NCBI GenBank assembly: GCA_010692425.1
Contig: JAAHHJ010000055.1
Span: 1 to 32,330, forward strand
DNA from: Symploca sp. SIO3C6
Lineage (GTDB): Bacteria > Cyanobacteriota > Cyanobacteriia > Cyanobacteriales > Coleofasciculaceae
Length of the DNA: 32,330 nucleotides
Direction: 5' to 3'
Made by a program: the position numbers and the translations under genes. Under the pieces are notes generated by a model that saw nothing but the letters and a program-made list of their open reading frames with translations, was not told where the DNA came from and ran no database searches. Position 1 is the stretch's first letter. Each line of letters begins with the position of its first letter. Of this stretch, positions 24,429 to 32,330 are shown piece after piece.

Positions 24429-26573
24429 TTAGGGAGTCAAGAAATTTAAATGGTCTCCTTGTTGAGAGAGTAACTCTTGAGTCGAACCTTGAAGCCTCAA
24501 TTGGCCTTTATCCATAAAAATAATCGAATCAGCACGCAGTATTACCCGAGGGCGGTGGCTAATTATAATTGTCGTTTTACCCTTTCTGTAATCTAAAAGT
24601 CTGTCTAAGACTTCGGCTTCACCGACGGGATCGAGAGCCCCTGTAGATTCATCTAAAATTAATATTGGTGGATCTGTAACTATGGCTCTAGCGATCGCTA
24701 AGCGCTGCCTTTGTCCTCCAGAAATATTAGCGCCAAATTCTCCTAAGACAGTTTGGTACTTTTCTGGTAGTTCACTAATAAAGTCGTCAGCGTTAGCAAT
24801 TTGGCAGGCTTTGACAATTTGCTCAAAGCTAACCTGAGGGCAGCTGAAGCGGAAATTTTCAACAATTGAGCGACTCCAAAAGTGAGCTTCTTGGGGGACT
24901 AGTGCTACTTGCTGCCGTAAGCATTCGAGGGAGAGGTCTTGTTGATTATAGATGCCATAGCGGATATTGCCGGATTGGAGATTATACAAACCTGCAAGTA
25001 ATTTAGATAGAGAGCTTTTACCACAACCTGACTTACCAATCAGAGCAGTTACTTTACCACCAGTAATCGTCAGGGAAAAATCTTTGAGGAGGTCAACTCT
25101 ACCCAGATGATGAAAGTTTAGTTTAGTGCAGATAATATCGGCATCATCAGGAATTTTCGCAAAGGGCTTTTTTTCTTGAGCTTGATTTTCCGGGGTGGCA
25201 TCAATGACTTCAGCAAGTCGTTCAATCGCTGTTTTAGCCAGGGCAAATTCATCGACAAAACTCACCAAGGTGGTGATTAAGGCAGTAAAATTGCCATTCA
25301 TACTATTAAATGCCAGCAACTGACCGATGGTTAATTTTTGCTCAATCACCAAGGTGCTACCAAACCAGAATAAGGCGATTTTCCCAACTCCAGAAACTAA
25401 GCCAGAGAAGACGCTGTTAGTAATACCAATTTGAATCGTACTCAAGCTGAGTTTGGCAAGATGGCTAAAGCGCCCTTGAAGTTCTTCCCAGAGTTGGGGG
25501 GCAGCGTTAGTAGTTTTAAGGGTAAGTGCACCTTTGAAAGTTTCCACTAAAACGCCTTGGTTTTCTGCATCTTTAACTAAAACAGAGCGGGTTTTTTGCT
25601 GTAGGGCAGGCAGGAAAATAATTGTCGAGATGCTCATTGCCCCAGCAGCGATAATCGCAACTACAGTAAGTTTCCAGCTATAAAATAGCATGAAGCCAAA
25701 GGAAACTACGGCAATAAAAAACTGGCTTGGTAGTCTAATAACCACTTGGGAAACTAAGTGGTTTACTTCTCGAATATCTCGCAAGCGACTGACAATTTCA
25801 CCACTACGACGGGCTTCATAGTAAATCAGGGGCAAGCGCAGGATTTGTCGTCCGAATTCCAGAACAAACCCTAATTCCATACGCTCTGCAAAATTAGCAA
25901 TCAGGTTAGACTGCACTAAAGAAAAGCTACTGCTAAACAGGTTCATCGCTACTACCCCAATTACTACAGTCGTCAGTAGTTGCGAATCCCCTTGCACCAG
26001 CACATCATCAGTAAGAATTTGGACAAGGAAGGGCGAGGCTAAAGAAAGGAGTCCAACAACAAGGTTAATCACCAGTGCCTCAGTGAGCATCCCACGATAG
26101 GGCAAAACTCTGGCTAAAAAGCGCCCAAAACCACTGGTTTTTTCCTCAGCTTGCTTATAAAAGCGGCTTTCATCAGGCACTAGCAGCAGCATCGCGCCAT
26201 TGAACCAACCAGCGACCAATTCTTGGCGATTGAGGTAACGGATGCCTACACCAGGATCAGCGATTACGTATTTTTTGCCCTTTTGCCCATATAAAGTCAC
26301 CCAATGGTAGCCTTTCCAATGAATGATGGCAGGTAGGGGGGCTTCGTTTAGCCTATCGAGTAGTTGAGGGGTAGCTTTGACTTGACGGGCATCAAATCCT
26401 AACATTTGAGCACCTCTCCTCAAACCGAGAAGGGTAGTTCCCCGAGAACCTGTGCCTACTGCTTCCCGGATGCGGCTAAGGGTAAAGTTACGCCCGTAGT
26501 ATTTGGCTACGGTGGCTAAGCAAGCAGCACCGCAGTCTTCTTCAGAGTGTTGCAAAACAGCCTGATAGGTCAT
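24429..26573 (-). CDS. C39 peptidase-containing ABC exporter (PCAT type)
   Basis: A 714-residue half-transporter that both processes and exports GG-leader peptides. The N-terminal C39 protease (about 1-130) has Gln8, catalytic Cys14 in EEDCGAACLA, His90 in KGYHWVTLY and Asp106 in VIADPG. Six membrane helices span about 160-450. The ATPase has Walker A LIGKSGCGKSS (about 512), signature SGGQRQRLAIARA (about 618) and Walker B PILILDESTGALD. All active residues are present, unlike the degenerate C39 domain of HlyB. The GG-motif precursor lies upstream on the same strand, 156 bases away. No HlyD-type adaptor is seen nearby. It resembles exporters of cyanobacterial bacteriocins and of the EbfG biofilm proteins of Synechococcus elongatus (PteB). 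Confidence 0.93.
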   Translation of the reverse strand: MTYQAVLQHSEEDCGAACLATVAKYYGRNFTLSRIREAVGTGSRGTTLLGLRRGAQMLGFDARQVKATPQLLDRLNEAPLPAIIHWKGYHWVTLYGQKGKKYVIADPGVGIRYLNRQELVAGWFNGAMLLLVPDESRFYKQAEEKTSGFGRFLARVLPYRGMLTEALVINLVVGLLSLASPFLVQILTDDVLVQGDSQLLTTVVIGVVAMNLFSSSFSLVQSNLIANFAERMELGFVLEFGRQILRLPLIYYEARRSGEIVSRLRDIREVNHLVSQVVIRLPSQFFIAVVSFGFMLFYSWKLTVVAIIAAGAMSISTIIFLPALQQKTRSVLVKDAENQGVLVETFKGALTLKTTNAAPQLWEELQGRFSHLAKLSLSTIQIGITNSVFSGLVSGVGKIALFWFGSTLVIEQKLTIGQLLAFNSMNGNFTALITTLVSFVDEFALAKTAIERLAEVIDATPENQAQEKKPFAKIPDDADIICTKLNFHHLGRVDLLKDFSLTITGGKVTALIGKSGCGKSSLSKLLAGLYNLQSGNIRYGIYNQQDLSLECLRQQVALVPQEAHFWSRSIVENFRFSCPQVSFEQIVKACQIANADDFISELPEKYQTVLGEFGANISGGQRQRLAIARAIVTDPPILILDESTGALDPVGEAEVLDRLLDYRKGKTTIIISHRPRVILRADSIIFMDKGQLRLQGSTQELLSQQGDHLNFLTP

Positions 26574-26635
26574 CGAGATTAAGCTCCAGATGAAGTACCG
26601 AGGTTTTTGCTAAAAGTACGACTCGATCAGGACAA

Positions 26636-26670
26636 CAGCCAGCAAACCTCATCTTAGAGGCTACTGGCTG
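26636..26670 (-). other. Stem-loop between precursor and exporter genes
   Basis: CAGCCAG (26636-26642) pairs with CTGGCTG (26664-26670), and an inner CCTC pairs with GAGG. No T-run follows on the - strand. A leaky terminator or RNA-processing hairpin here would let the peptide be made in excess over its exporter, a usual arrangement in such operons. Confidence 0.5.
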
Positions 26671-26729
26671 GGCGAGGATAAAAGTGTAGTGCTAGCTACT
26701 GCTTGAAGCTCAATTAACTTAATGGAATT

Positions 26730-27116
26730 CTAGAATAGTCCCCCTAATCCTCCTAATCCTGGAATTCCTCCCCCTAATCCTGGAATTCCTCCTGCGAGGA
26801 AACTAGAGGCAACACCTGTTCCCATAGCGGCAAAATTACTAGCTGCTGGTAGAGCCAAAGGTATTACTTCCTGTGCGAGTGTTCCTCCAACCTGTATTCC
26901 TTGAGCAGCAAAACTCTGCCCAACATCCATTCCGATTGAGGCATTTTGCAATCCTAGGTTCATGGCACCACCAATTAGGGGCTCGATGTTAGGAATTAAT
27001 GATGATTGCCCACCACCAACTACTTCGGCATGGGCATCGGGAAGGTCTGACCATAGATTTTGGTCATTTTGACCTTCTAAGAATTTCTTGAGTTTTGAAT
27101 TATTTATATTTGGCAT
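26730..27116 (-). CDS. Double-glycine leader secreted peptide precursor
   Basis: A 128-residue small protein with a GG-type leader. Residues 1-35 are charged and helical (KLKKFLEGQNDQNLWSDLPD) and end in HAEVVGGG, giving a C39 cleavage site after Gly35 or Gly36. The predicted core of about 92 residues is Gly/Ala rich and hydrophobic, with small-residue patterns (IGGAMNLGLQNASIGMDVG) and a tail GGIPGLGGGIPGLGGLGG. It has no cysteine, so lanthionine or disulfide formation is excluded. It lies on the same strand just before the C39-type exporter. Possible roles are a class II-like bacteriocin, a microcin-like toxin or an EbfG-like biofilm protein. AAGGAAG about ten bases before ATG 27116 supports the start. 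Confidence 0.8.
   Translation of the reverse strand: MPNINNSKLKKFLEGQNDQNLWSDLPDAHAEVVGGGQSSLIPNIEPLIGGAMNLGLQNASIGMDVGQSFAAQGIQVGGTLAQEVIPLALPAASNFAAMGTGVASSFLAGGIPGLGGGIPGLGGLGGLF
26752..26792. repeat. Exact tandem repeat encoding the Gly-rich tail of the precursor
   Basis: The 20-base unit CCTAATCCTGGAATTCCTCC occurs at 26752-26771 and again at 26773-26792, a 21-base period that keeps the frame and encodes two copies of GGIPGLG. A partial third unit precedes it. The near-perfect identity suggests recent duplication and scope for copy-number variation. Confidence 0.85.
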
Positions 27117-27735
27117 ATTGGCTTGCTTCCTTCAATCAATTTGTGGATTTTAGAGATGATACAGGTGATTAGTTACTGCTATTTATTTATTTATACCTAT
27201 TTTAGTTATCCGATTTTGTTAGTAAAAAACTTTGTACTAATTTATTTTCGATAAAATTCTGTACTTAAATGTAAAATACAATACTATTTATTAATCTCTA
27301 ATCCCAGCAATATTCACTAGTTAAGATGAATTTGTGCCTTAATTAGGGTAAAAATAGTATCAATGCTTCTTAATTACATCTTTATAAACTACGTCATTAT
27401 GATGGTGATTTAAGGTTGAATCAGAAACTAAAACACCTAATAAACAGTCTTCTTAGTCAATTCAAAATTATTTGAAATTTAAGAATATTAATTTTCATGC
27501 GTAGTTTAATGAAGTTATTAACGATTGTGATATTTCCTAGATAAAATAAGATTTATATGACAATCCAATTTGGTAATAATTGTCATTGTTTTGTGACTTA
27601 TCGTTTTTATATAGCAATTTTCAATTAGATGAAATCCTAATCTCTGGGTTTTAGGGATTGGGAAATATCTTATTTCCCACACTCCCTTATTCAAGCAGTA
27701 TTAATCCCCACGTAGGATTTATTGCCAGACTAGCT
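27117..27735. other. AT-rich intergenic region before the precursor gene
   Basis: This 619-base gap lies between ilvD and the peptide precursor, both on the - strand. It is strongly AT-rich, with stops in all frames, and no further GG-leader peptide or RNA gene was found. It probably contains the promoter and a long leader of the precursor, plus the end of the ilvD transcript. No clear promoter pair can be assigned. Confidence 0.5.
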
Positions 27736-29421
27736 CTAACTCAATTCCAAATCCGTCACTGCTCCTAGACTACTAGAAGAAACCAATTTGGCATATTTTG
27801 CCAGCACACCATTTGTATAGCGTGGTTTTAGAGGTTTCCAGCGCTGGCGACGTTGTTCAAGTTCAGCCTCAGATACATGCAGATGTAGTGATCTGGCTGG
27901 AGCATCAATAGTAATTCTATCGCCTTCATTCACTAAAGCGATCACACCGCCAATGGCTGCCTCTGGTGCAACGTGTCCAACTACCATACCGTAAGTGCCA
28001 CCGGAAAACCTGCCATCAGTAATTAAACCTACTGAATCTCCTAAACCAGCACCAATCAGGGCAGAGGTAGGAGCAAGCATTTCTCGCATTCCTGGACCAC
28101 CCTTTGGCCCTTCATAGCGAACCACAATTACATCTCCGGGCTTAATTTTACTAGCAAGAATTGCCTCTAAGCAGGCTTCCTCTGATTCAAACACCCTTGC
28201 TGGACCAGTAATTTGTGGATTTTTGACACCAGTAATTTTAGCAACTGCCCCTTCTGTAGCTAGATTGCCTTTGAGGATAGCGAGATGTCCTTGAGCATAC
28301 ATAGGATGATCCCAAGGGCGAATTACATCTTGATTAGTTGGTGGTTGCTCAGGGACATCAGCTAAAATCTCAGCAATAGTTTGACCACTAATCGTGAGAG
28401 CATCACCGTGCAAAAGGTCATGCACTAGTAACATTTTCATGACTTGGGGAATACCACCACACCGATGCAAATCGACGGTAACATATCTGCCGGAAGGCTT
28501 AAGGTCACACAACACAGGTACCCGAGAGCGAATGGTTTCAAAATCGTCAATTGACAACTCAACACCAGCTGCATGGGCAATCGCCAACAGATGCAAGACT
28601 GAATTAGTAGAACCACCCACTGCCATAACTACGGAAATTGCATTTTCAAAGGCTTTGCGAGTTAAAATTTCCCTCGACAAACGCCGTTGACGAATCGCTT
28701 CCACTAACACCTGAGCTGATTTCTCAGCACTATCGGCTTTTTCTGCATCTTCAGCTGCCATGGTTGATGAATAGGGAAGACTCATCCCCATTGCCTCAAA
28801 AGCTGATGACATGGTATTAGCAGTGAACATACCACCGCAGGAACCAGCACCAGGACAAGCATTGCGTTCCACTGCCGCTAACTGCTCCTGGTCAATTTTT
28901 CCAGCGCTGTGTTGCCCTACTGCTTCAAAGGCACTGACAACTGTCAAATCACAACCATTGTGGTGTCCCGGTTTAATTGTGCCACCATAGACAAAAATAC
29001 CAGGAATATTCATACGGGCGATGGCGATCATCGCCCCTGGCATATTCTTATCACAACCACCAATTGCCAACACACCGTCCATACTTTGACCATTGCAAGC
29101 TGTCTCAATGGCATCAGCAATCACTTCCCGCGATACCAAAGAATACTTCATTCCTTCAGTACCCATGGAGATACCATCACTCACCGTAATTGTGCCAAAC
29201 ATCTGGGGCATAGCACCGGAGTCTTTAATTGCTGCCTGTGCCCGTAAAGCCAAATCATTGAGTCCAATGTTGCAGGGAGTAATTGTGCTGTAACCATTAG
29301 CAATACCCACAATCGGTTTAGTAAAATCTTGATCACCGAAACCAACTGCCCTAAGCATGGCTCGGTTGGGTGAGCGTTGTACACCCTGGGTAACGACTTG
29401 ACTTCTAAAGTTGTCTGGCAT
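27736..29421 (-). CDS. ilvD: Dihydroxy-acid dehydratase
   Basis: A 561-residue IlvD that dehydrates 2,3-dihydroxy-acids in valine, leucine and isoleucine synthesis. Iron-sulfur ligands are Cys50 (ITPCN), Cys123 ([10 protein letters not shown]) and Cys195 ([14 protein letters not shown]). [15 protein letters not shown] is the Mg-binding region, and GRFSGGTYG near residue 470 holds the catalytic serine. The set of three cysteines fits a [2Fe-2S] enzyme. The length is normal. AAGGGGAG lies about eleven bases before ATG 29421. It seems to be a single gene. Confidence 0.97.
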   Translation of the reverse strand: MPDNFRSQVVTQGVQRSPNRAMLRAVGFGDQDFTKPIVGIANGYSTITPCNIGLNDLALRAQAAIKDSGAMPQMFGTITVSDGISMGTEGMKYSLVSREVIADAIETACNGQSMDGVLAIGGCDKNMPGAMIAIARMNIPGIFVYGGTIKPGHHNGCDLTVVSAFEAVGQHSAGKIDQEQLAAVERNACPGAGSCGGMFTANTMSSAFEAMGMSLPYSSTMAAEDAEKADSAEKSAQVLVEAIRQRRLSREILTRKAFENAISVVMAVGGSTNSVLHLLAIAHAAGVELSIDDFETIRSRVPVLCDLKPSGRYVTVDLHRCGGIPQVMKMLLVHDLLHGDALTISGQTIAEILADVPEQPPTNQDVIRPWDHPMYAQGHLAILKGNLATEGAVAKITGVKNPQITGPARVFESEEACLEAILASKIKPGDVIVVRYEGPKGGPGMREMLAPTSALIGAGLGDSVGLITDGRFSGGTYGMVVGHVAPEAAIGGVIALVNEGDRITIDAPARSLHLHVSEAELEQRRQRWKPLKPRYTNGVLAKYAKLVSSSSLGAVTDLELS

Positions 29422-30025
29422 TAATGTGTTCTCCCCTTAGTGATCTTGCAATCGCATTAGCACAACTATAGCTAAGAGCTATGGTTTGATTGTCGCAGAC
29501 TGCACAGCCATTTTGCTTGATTTCGTCACTTCAGCAGTTGCTGGCAGCACGAGTCTCAATTGAGCATGAGGCAGTGTTTAGCGGTGAAGATGACAAGGTA
29601 TCCTAACCCTTGCAGAGAATTAGTCTCTACTGTTGAAGTTGAAAACCTGATTTGATAGGAGAAAGGACATAATTTATAACATTTTCCTCAATTCTGGTTA
29701 CAGATATCTCCCACTCTCCCACTCTCACCTTCTCTCCATAATCTTTAGCAAATATAGGGAATGATATTAATTCTGATATTGGAGAAGCTTACTTACCATT
29801 GTTTCTAGCCCTCTGCCACTCCTCCACTCTTCCCTGAAGTCTAAATAATAATGTGTGACAGCAGAAAAATCCGGTTGAGGTGAAATTTATAGAGAAATAT
29901 ATTTTTGGGGTATTTATAACAAAAAATTTTCACGAGTTGGTAGGTTAGGAAATTCAGCAACGGAAGAATGGCTATTGAAGCTATTTTGTATTCCCTGTTA
30001 AGAGTTACCTAATTTTCCGTTACTT
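29422..30025. other. Intergenic region between divergent ilvD and pentapeptide gene
   Basis: This 604-base gap has no credible ORF. It contains CT-rich short repeats (about 29709-29735, CTCCCACT repeated with an 8-base period, and again near 29815-29835) of the kind scattered through cyanobacterial genomes. Promoters of both flanking genes must lie here, but no clear boxes were seen. Confidence 0.5.
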
Positions 30026-30145
30026 TTGATGCTAACCCTCGAAGTCGTAAAATTTTATCTTTTTTTGGTTAGATCTTGGCTCCAAATACTCCATATAAAC
30101 CAGTCCAATCAAGCTATAGTCGCAGTAACTTTTGGAGATGTATTG

Positions 30146-30985
30146 ATGGATGCTGATGAACTACTGAAGCGATATGCAGCAGGGGAGAGAGACTTTCGAG
30201 AGACTAACCTACAGGGTGCGTCTTTGGTAGGAGTTGATCTCAGCCAAGCCAATTTGCGAGGTGCAAACTTGAGTCATACTGATTTTACTGGATCATTTCT
30301 AGAAATTATCAACCTACGAGAGGCGAATCTCTTCCAAGCTAACTTGCGAGGCACCAACCTCAGTAAGGCAAATCTGATTGGTGCCAACTTGAGTCAGGCA
30401 AATCTCAGTGAAGCCAATTTAAGTGATGCTAGCATGCGAGCATCGAACCTCAAAAAAGCTAATCTTAGTGGAGCCAATCTAACTGAAGTAATTCTCAGCG
30501 ATGCTATTGTCCGAGAAGGCAACCTTTCTCGTGCCAAACTAGTGGAAGCATCCCTGAGCCGCACTTATCTGTTCAATGCTAATCTTAACGGAGCTAGTTT
30601 GGAAGGTGCTAACTTAACCAATGCAGTTTTAGTCGGAGCTAATCTAAGTGGGGCAAATCTCTCTAAAACCTTCTTGAATGGAGCTAACTTTACTGAAGCC
30701 AACCTGTATCAAGTAGATTTGAGTAGGGCAAAAGCTAATGGTACTAATTTGGCAAAAGCTGATCTCAGAGAAGCAAAACTTAGAGGTGCAAGTATAAGTT
30801 GGACAACTCTACGAGGCTCGAATCTCACTAAAGCCAATTTGTACCGAGCCAAGTTATATTGGTCTAACCTAACTGAGGCAATTTTAGTTGAGGCGGTTTT
30901 AATTGATGTCAATCTGAATATGGTTAATCTGCGTGGTGCTGATTTGAGTAGGGCAATCATGCCCAGTGGAGCCACCCACGATTGA
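30146..30985 (+). CDS. Pentapeptide-repeat protein
   Basis: A 279-residue protein made almost entirely of A(D/N)LXX pentapeptides, such as LSQANLRGANLSHTDFTG and NLSGANLSKTFLNGANF. About 45 consecutive units would fold into a right-handed quadrilateral beta-helix. The N-terminus MDADELLKRYAAGERDFRET is the usual cap of cyanobacterial members. That fixes the start at ATG 30146, with GGAG upstream; the 40 extra residues possible from 30026 look unlike protein of this family. No signal peptide or catalytic domain is present. Members with known function include gyrase-protecting Qnr/MfpA proteins, but most cyanobacterial ones are unassigned. Confidence 0.92.
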   Translation: MDADELLKRYAAGERDFRETNLQGASLVGVDLSQANLRGANLSHTDFTGSFLEIINLREANLFQANLRGTNLSKANLIGANLSQANLSEANLSDASMRASNLKKANLSGANLTEVILSDAIVREGNLSRAKLVEASLSRTYLFNANLNGASLEGANLTNAVLVGANLSGANLSKTFLNGANFTEANLYQVDLSRAKANGTNLAKADLREAKLRGASISWTTLRGSNLTKANLYRAKLYWSNLTEAILVEAVLIDVNLNMVNLRGADLSRAIMPSGATHD

Positions 30986-31029
30986 TCTCACATTTGATTT
31001 TGCCCTAACTCCTGTGACACTTTAAAATC

Positions 31030-31047
31030 TAGGTTTTTAAAAACCTA
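31030..31047. repeat. Perfect 18-bp palindrome
   Basis: TAGGTTTTTAAAAACCTA is a perfect palindrome between the pentapeptide gene and purN. As RNA it could fold into a short hairpin with AT-rich pairs; it could be a weak terminator or a dyad binding site. Confidence 0.45.
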
Positions 31048-31102
31048 AAAACCGGGAGATGTCAAAATGAAGTAACGCTCTTAAATTAGCGATCGCTTCT
31101 GC

Positions 31103-31774
31103 ATGACTTCCAATTTCACCTCTGCTGATTCCACACCTAGTTTGGTTTCCCCTGTCATTGATTCCCATCTCATCAAAGAGCATCTAGATGCTGATTCCCC
31201 AATCAAGTTGGGAATCATGGCCTCTGGTAAGGGAAGTAACTTTGAAGCCGTCGCCCAAGCAATTGCCGACGGCAAGCTCAACGCCCAAATTCAAGTGTTG
31301 ATTTACAATAATCCCGGTATTCTCGCAGCAACCAGAGCTCAAAAATGGGGTGTACCTGCGGTACTTCTCAATCATCGGGACTACAAACAACGCGAAGATT
31401 TCGACAAAATTATTGTTGAGACTTTGCAACTTTACGAGGTAGATTGGGTGGTAATGGCAGGCTGGATGCGAGTAGTTACTAAGGTACTTATCAATGCCTT
31501 CCCCAATCAAATTATCAACATCCATCCCAGTTTATTACCTAGTTTTAAAGGCATACGAGCTTTAGAACAAGCTCTCGATGCTGGGGTAAAAATCACTGGC
31601 TGTACCGTTCACTTAGTAACTGAAGAAATTGATAGTGGTAGGATTCTGATGCAGGCAGCTGTGCCAATTGAGCCAGACGATACACCGGAAACACTACATG
31701 CTAGGGTTCAAGTACTTGAGCATCGTATTTTGCCTGAGGCTATTATTTTAGCTGCGCAATTACATAATCGCTAG
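31103..31774 (+). CDS. purN: Phosphoribosylglycinamide formyltransferase
   Basis: A 223-residue GAR transformylase that uses 10-formyl-tetrahydrofolate in purine synthesis. The phosphate loop is IMASGKGSNFEAV (38-50). The catalytic triad is Asn139 and His141 in INIHPSLLPSFKG, and Asp177 in TEEIDSGR. The N-terminus has about 34 extra residues before the Rossmann core, rich in Ser/Thr/Asp, compared with E. coli PurN; similar extensions occur in cyanobacteria. The start is ATG 31103. A HIP1 octamer lies just upstream (31089-31096). Confidence 0.96.
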   Translation: MTSNFTSADSTPSLVSPVIDSHLIKEHLDADSPIKLGIMASGKGSNFEAVAQAIADGKLNAQIQVLIYNNPGILAATRAQKWGVPAVLLNHRDYKQREDFDKIIVETLQLYEVDWVVMAGWMRVVTKVLINAFPNQIINIHPSLLPSFKGIRALEQALDAGVKITGCTVHLVTEEIDSGRILMQAAVPIEPDDTPETLHARVQVLEHRILPEAIILAAQLHNR

Positions 31775-31828
31775 AATTGACACTAAGTACCTGGACAAGA
31801 ATAAAGGTTGCTGGTTGAGGCAGGGTAT

Positions 31829-31855
31829 GGGGTGTAGGGTGTAGGGTTTGGGGTA
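31829..31855. repeat. Short G-rich heptad repeats
   Basis: GGGTGTA repeats with a 7-base period (GGGGTGTAGGGTGTAGGG and following bases) in the gap after purN. Such heptad tracts are widespread in cyanobacterial intergenic DNA. No function is assigned. Confidence 0.6.
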
Positions 31856-32020
31856 ATTTTGACGGATTTCATCATTCTTTACATAGAGCCATTTCTTTAT
31901 GTCCGACTACTTAGAAGTTAAGCTGTATCCGGAAGCTTTTTCTCGAGTAAGAGGCATTGATTTTAAGTGAAAAGTCTGACATTGATTTGAATCGCTAGCG
32001 CTAAAAAAATAAATTTATCG

Positions 32021-32248
32021 ATGATAGAAATAGGAGTTGACCCCATCTTTCAAGCAGCAGCTAATGGTATAGCTTTAGCCATTGGCAAAACAGCTGCGGA
32101 AAATGGCATTAATTTACTGGGCATGACGAGAGAAGCTTTGTTAGATGGAGCGGGAAATCTGACTCAGCTAGGCAAGGATTTGCTATTTCCTCCCATCAGA
32201 AAATATAGCGCTGCGCGCTGGGGTACTTACAAGTTAGGATATATCTAG
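32021..32248 (+). pseudogene. N-terminal fragment of an unknown gene, probably cut by an IS
   Basis: A 75-residue frame starting MIEIGVDPIFQAAANGIALA. It continues with a Gly/Ala-rich amphipathic segment (KTAAENGINLLGM) and DGAGNLTQLGKDLLFPPIRK. The style resembles the helical N-termini of large cyanobacterial NACHT/STAND-type proteins, which then run on for hundreds of residues. Here the last 10-15 residues (ARWGTYKLGYI) lie next to an IS630-like transposase start 25 bases downstream, so they may be read from the IS end. The likely state is an interrupted gene. The family call is an inference from style only; a genuine small protein is the alternative. Confidence 0.4.
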
Positions 32249-32272
32249 AGTCACCTAAAACTAGATTTATTT

Positions 32273-32330
32273 ATGGCTCACCCTTACTCTCAGGATTTGC
32301 GCCTACGTGCCCTCTATTTAATCACTAGCG
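32273..32330 (+). mobile_element. IS630-type transposase, 5' end (runs off the window)
   Basis: ATG 32273 opens MAHPYSQDLRLRALYLITS, which matches the typical start of IS630-family (DDE) transposases (M-x-x-PYS-x-DLR). Only 19 codons are in the window. The left end of the IS, with its inverted repeat and TA target, should lie between about 32200 and 32270, but the exact boundary cannot be placed without the other end. Confidence 0.7.

Noticed and set aside
23210-26573. Functional link between carA and the ABC exporter
   Set aside because: They share a strand with a 67-base gap, but carA is a housekeeping gene and no biochemical connection is evident.
30026-30145. ATG or TTG near 30026 as start of the pentapeptide-repeat protein
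   Set aside because: The added 40 residues are unlike the family, whose members begin at MDADELL; GGAG precedes ATG 30146.
1-32330. CRISPR array, tRNA or rRNA genes
   Set aside because: No regularly spaced repeats of 25-40 bases and no tRNA T-loop/acceptor pattern or rRNA core sequence were seen; the heptad tracts are too short-period for CRISPR.

Overview
The window looks like chromosomal DNA of a cyanobacterium. At least nine copies of the octamer GCGATCGC (the cyanobacterial HIP1 site) occur in about 32 kb, where chance would give fewer than one. Many proteins have a typical cyanobacterial form: a DUF1816 protein, a pentapeptide-repeat protein, a kinase-TPR protein, a PEP-CTERM-like exported protein and a C39-peptidase ABC exporter. 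Heptad repeats in several gaps are also typical. The genus cannot be named from sequence alone.

Left part (1-8831): a decayed border followed by a defence locus. The border holds an MFS transporter cut after about half its length and a wrecked Uma2-family gene with an internal deletion and two stops. Next come four genes that together match class 2 DISARM: a C5 cytosine methyltransferase (drmMII) on the + strand, tail to tail with a tightly packed - strand operon drmA (large helicase), drmB (DUF1998), drmC (PLD-type). No drmE-like gene is present in the window.

Middle (9076-19142): an acyltransferase; a zinc M14/aspartoacylase-type protein with a downstream ParB-fold-like protein; Era GTPase; a PEP-CTERM-like exported protein; a membrane Ser/Thr kinase with TPRs; 1.2 kb with no clear gene; a membrane-anchored HTH/coiled-coil/GrpE-like protein; a gap with a GC-rich stem-loop; and a 72-residue protein whose start is fixed by a perfect Shine-Dalgarno sequence.

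Right part (19182-32330): a lipoprotein and a divergent alpha/beta hydrolase, then a long run of - strand genes: ilvD, a double-glycine secreted peptide precursor, its probable C39-peptidase ABC exporter, carA, a STAS protein, Mini-RNase III, an rlmB-type 2'-O-methyltransferase and a DUF1816 protein. The precursor-exporter pair is probably a bacteriocin-like or biofilm-type secretion cassette and is the most promising less-described system here. The + strand then carries a pentapeptide-repeat protein, purN, a short ORF that looks like the N-terminus of a larger gene, and the first codons of an IS630-type transposase that runs off the window.

How the parts work together: the methyltransferase would mark self DNA while DrmA/B/C restrict incoming phage DNA. 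The exporter's N-terminal protease would cut the precursor after its GG motif and export the Gly-rich core. Era, Mini-III and RlmB are ribosome-biogenesis functions, and CarA, IlvD and PurN are core biosynthesis.
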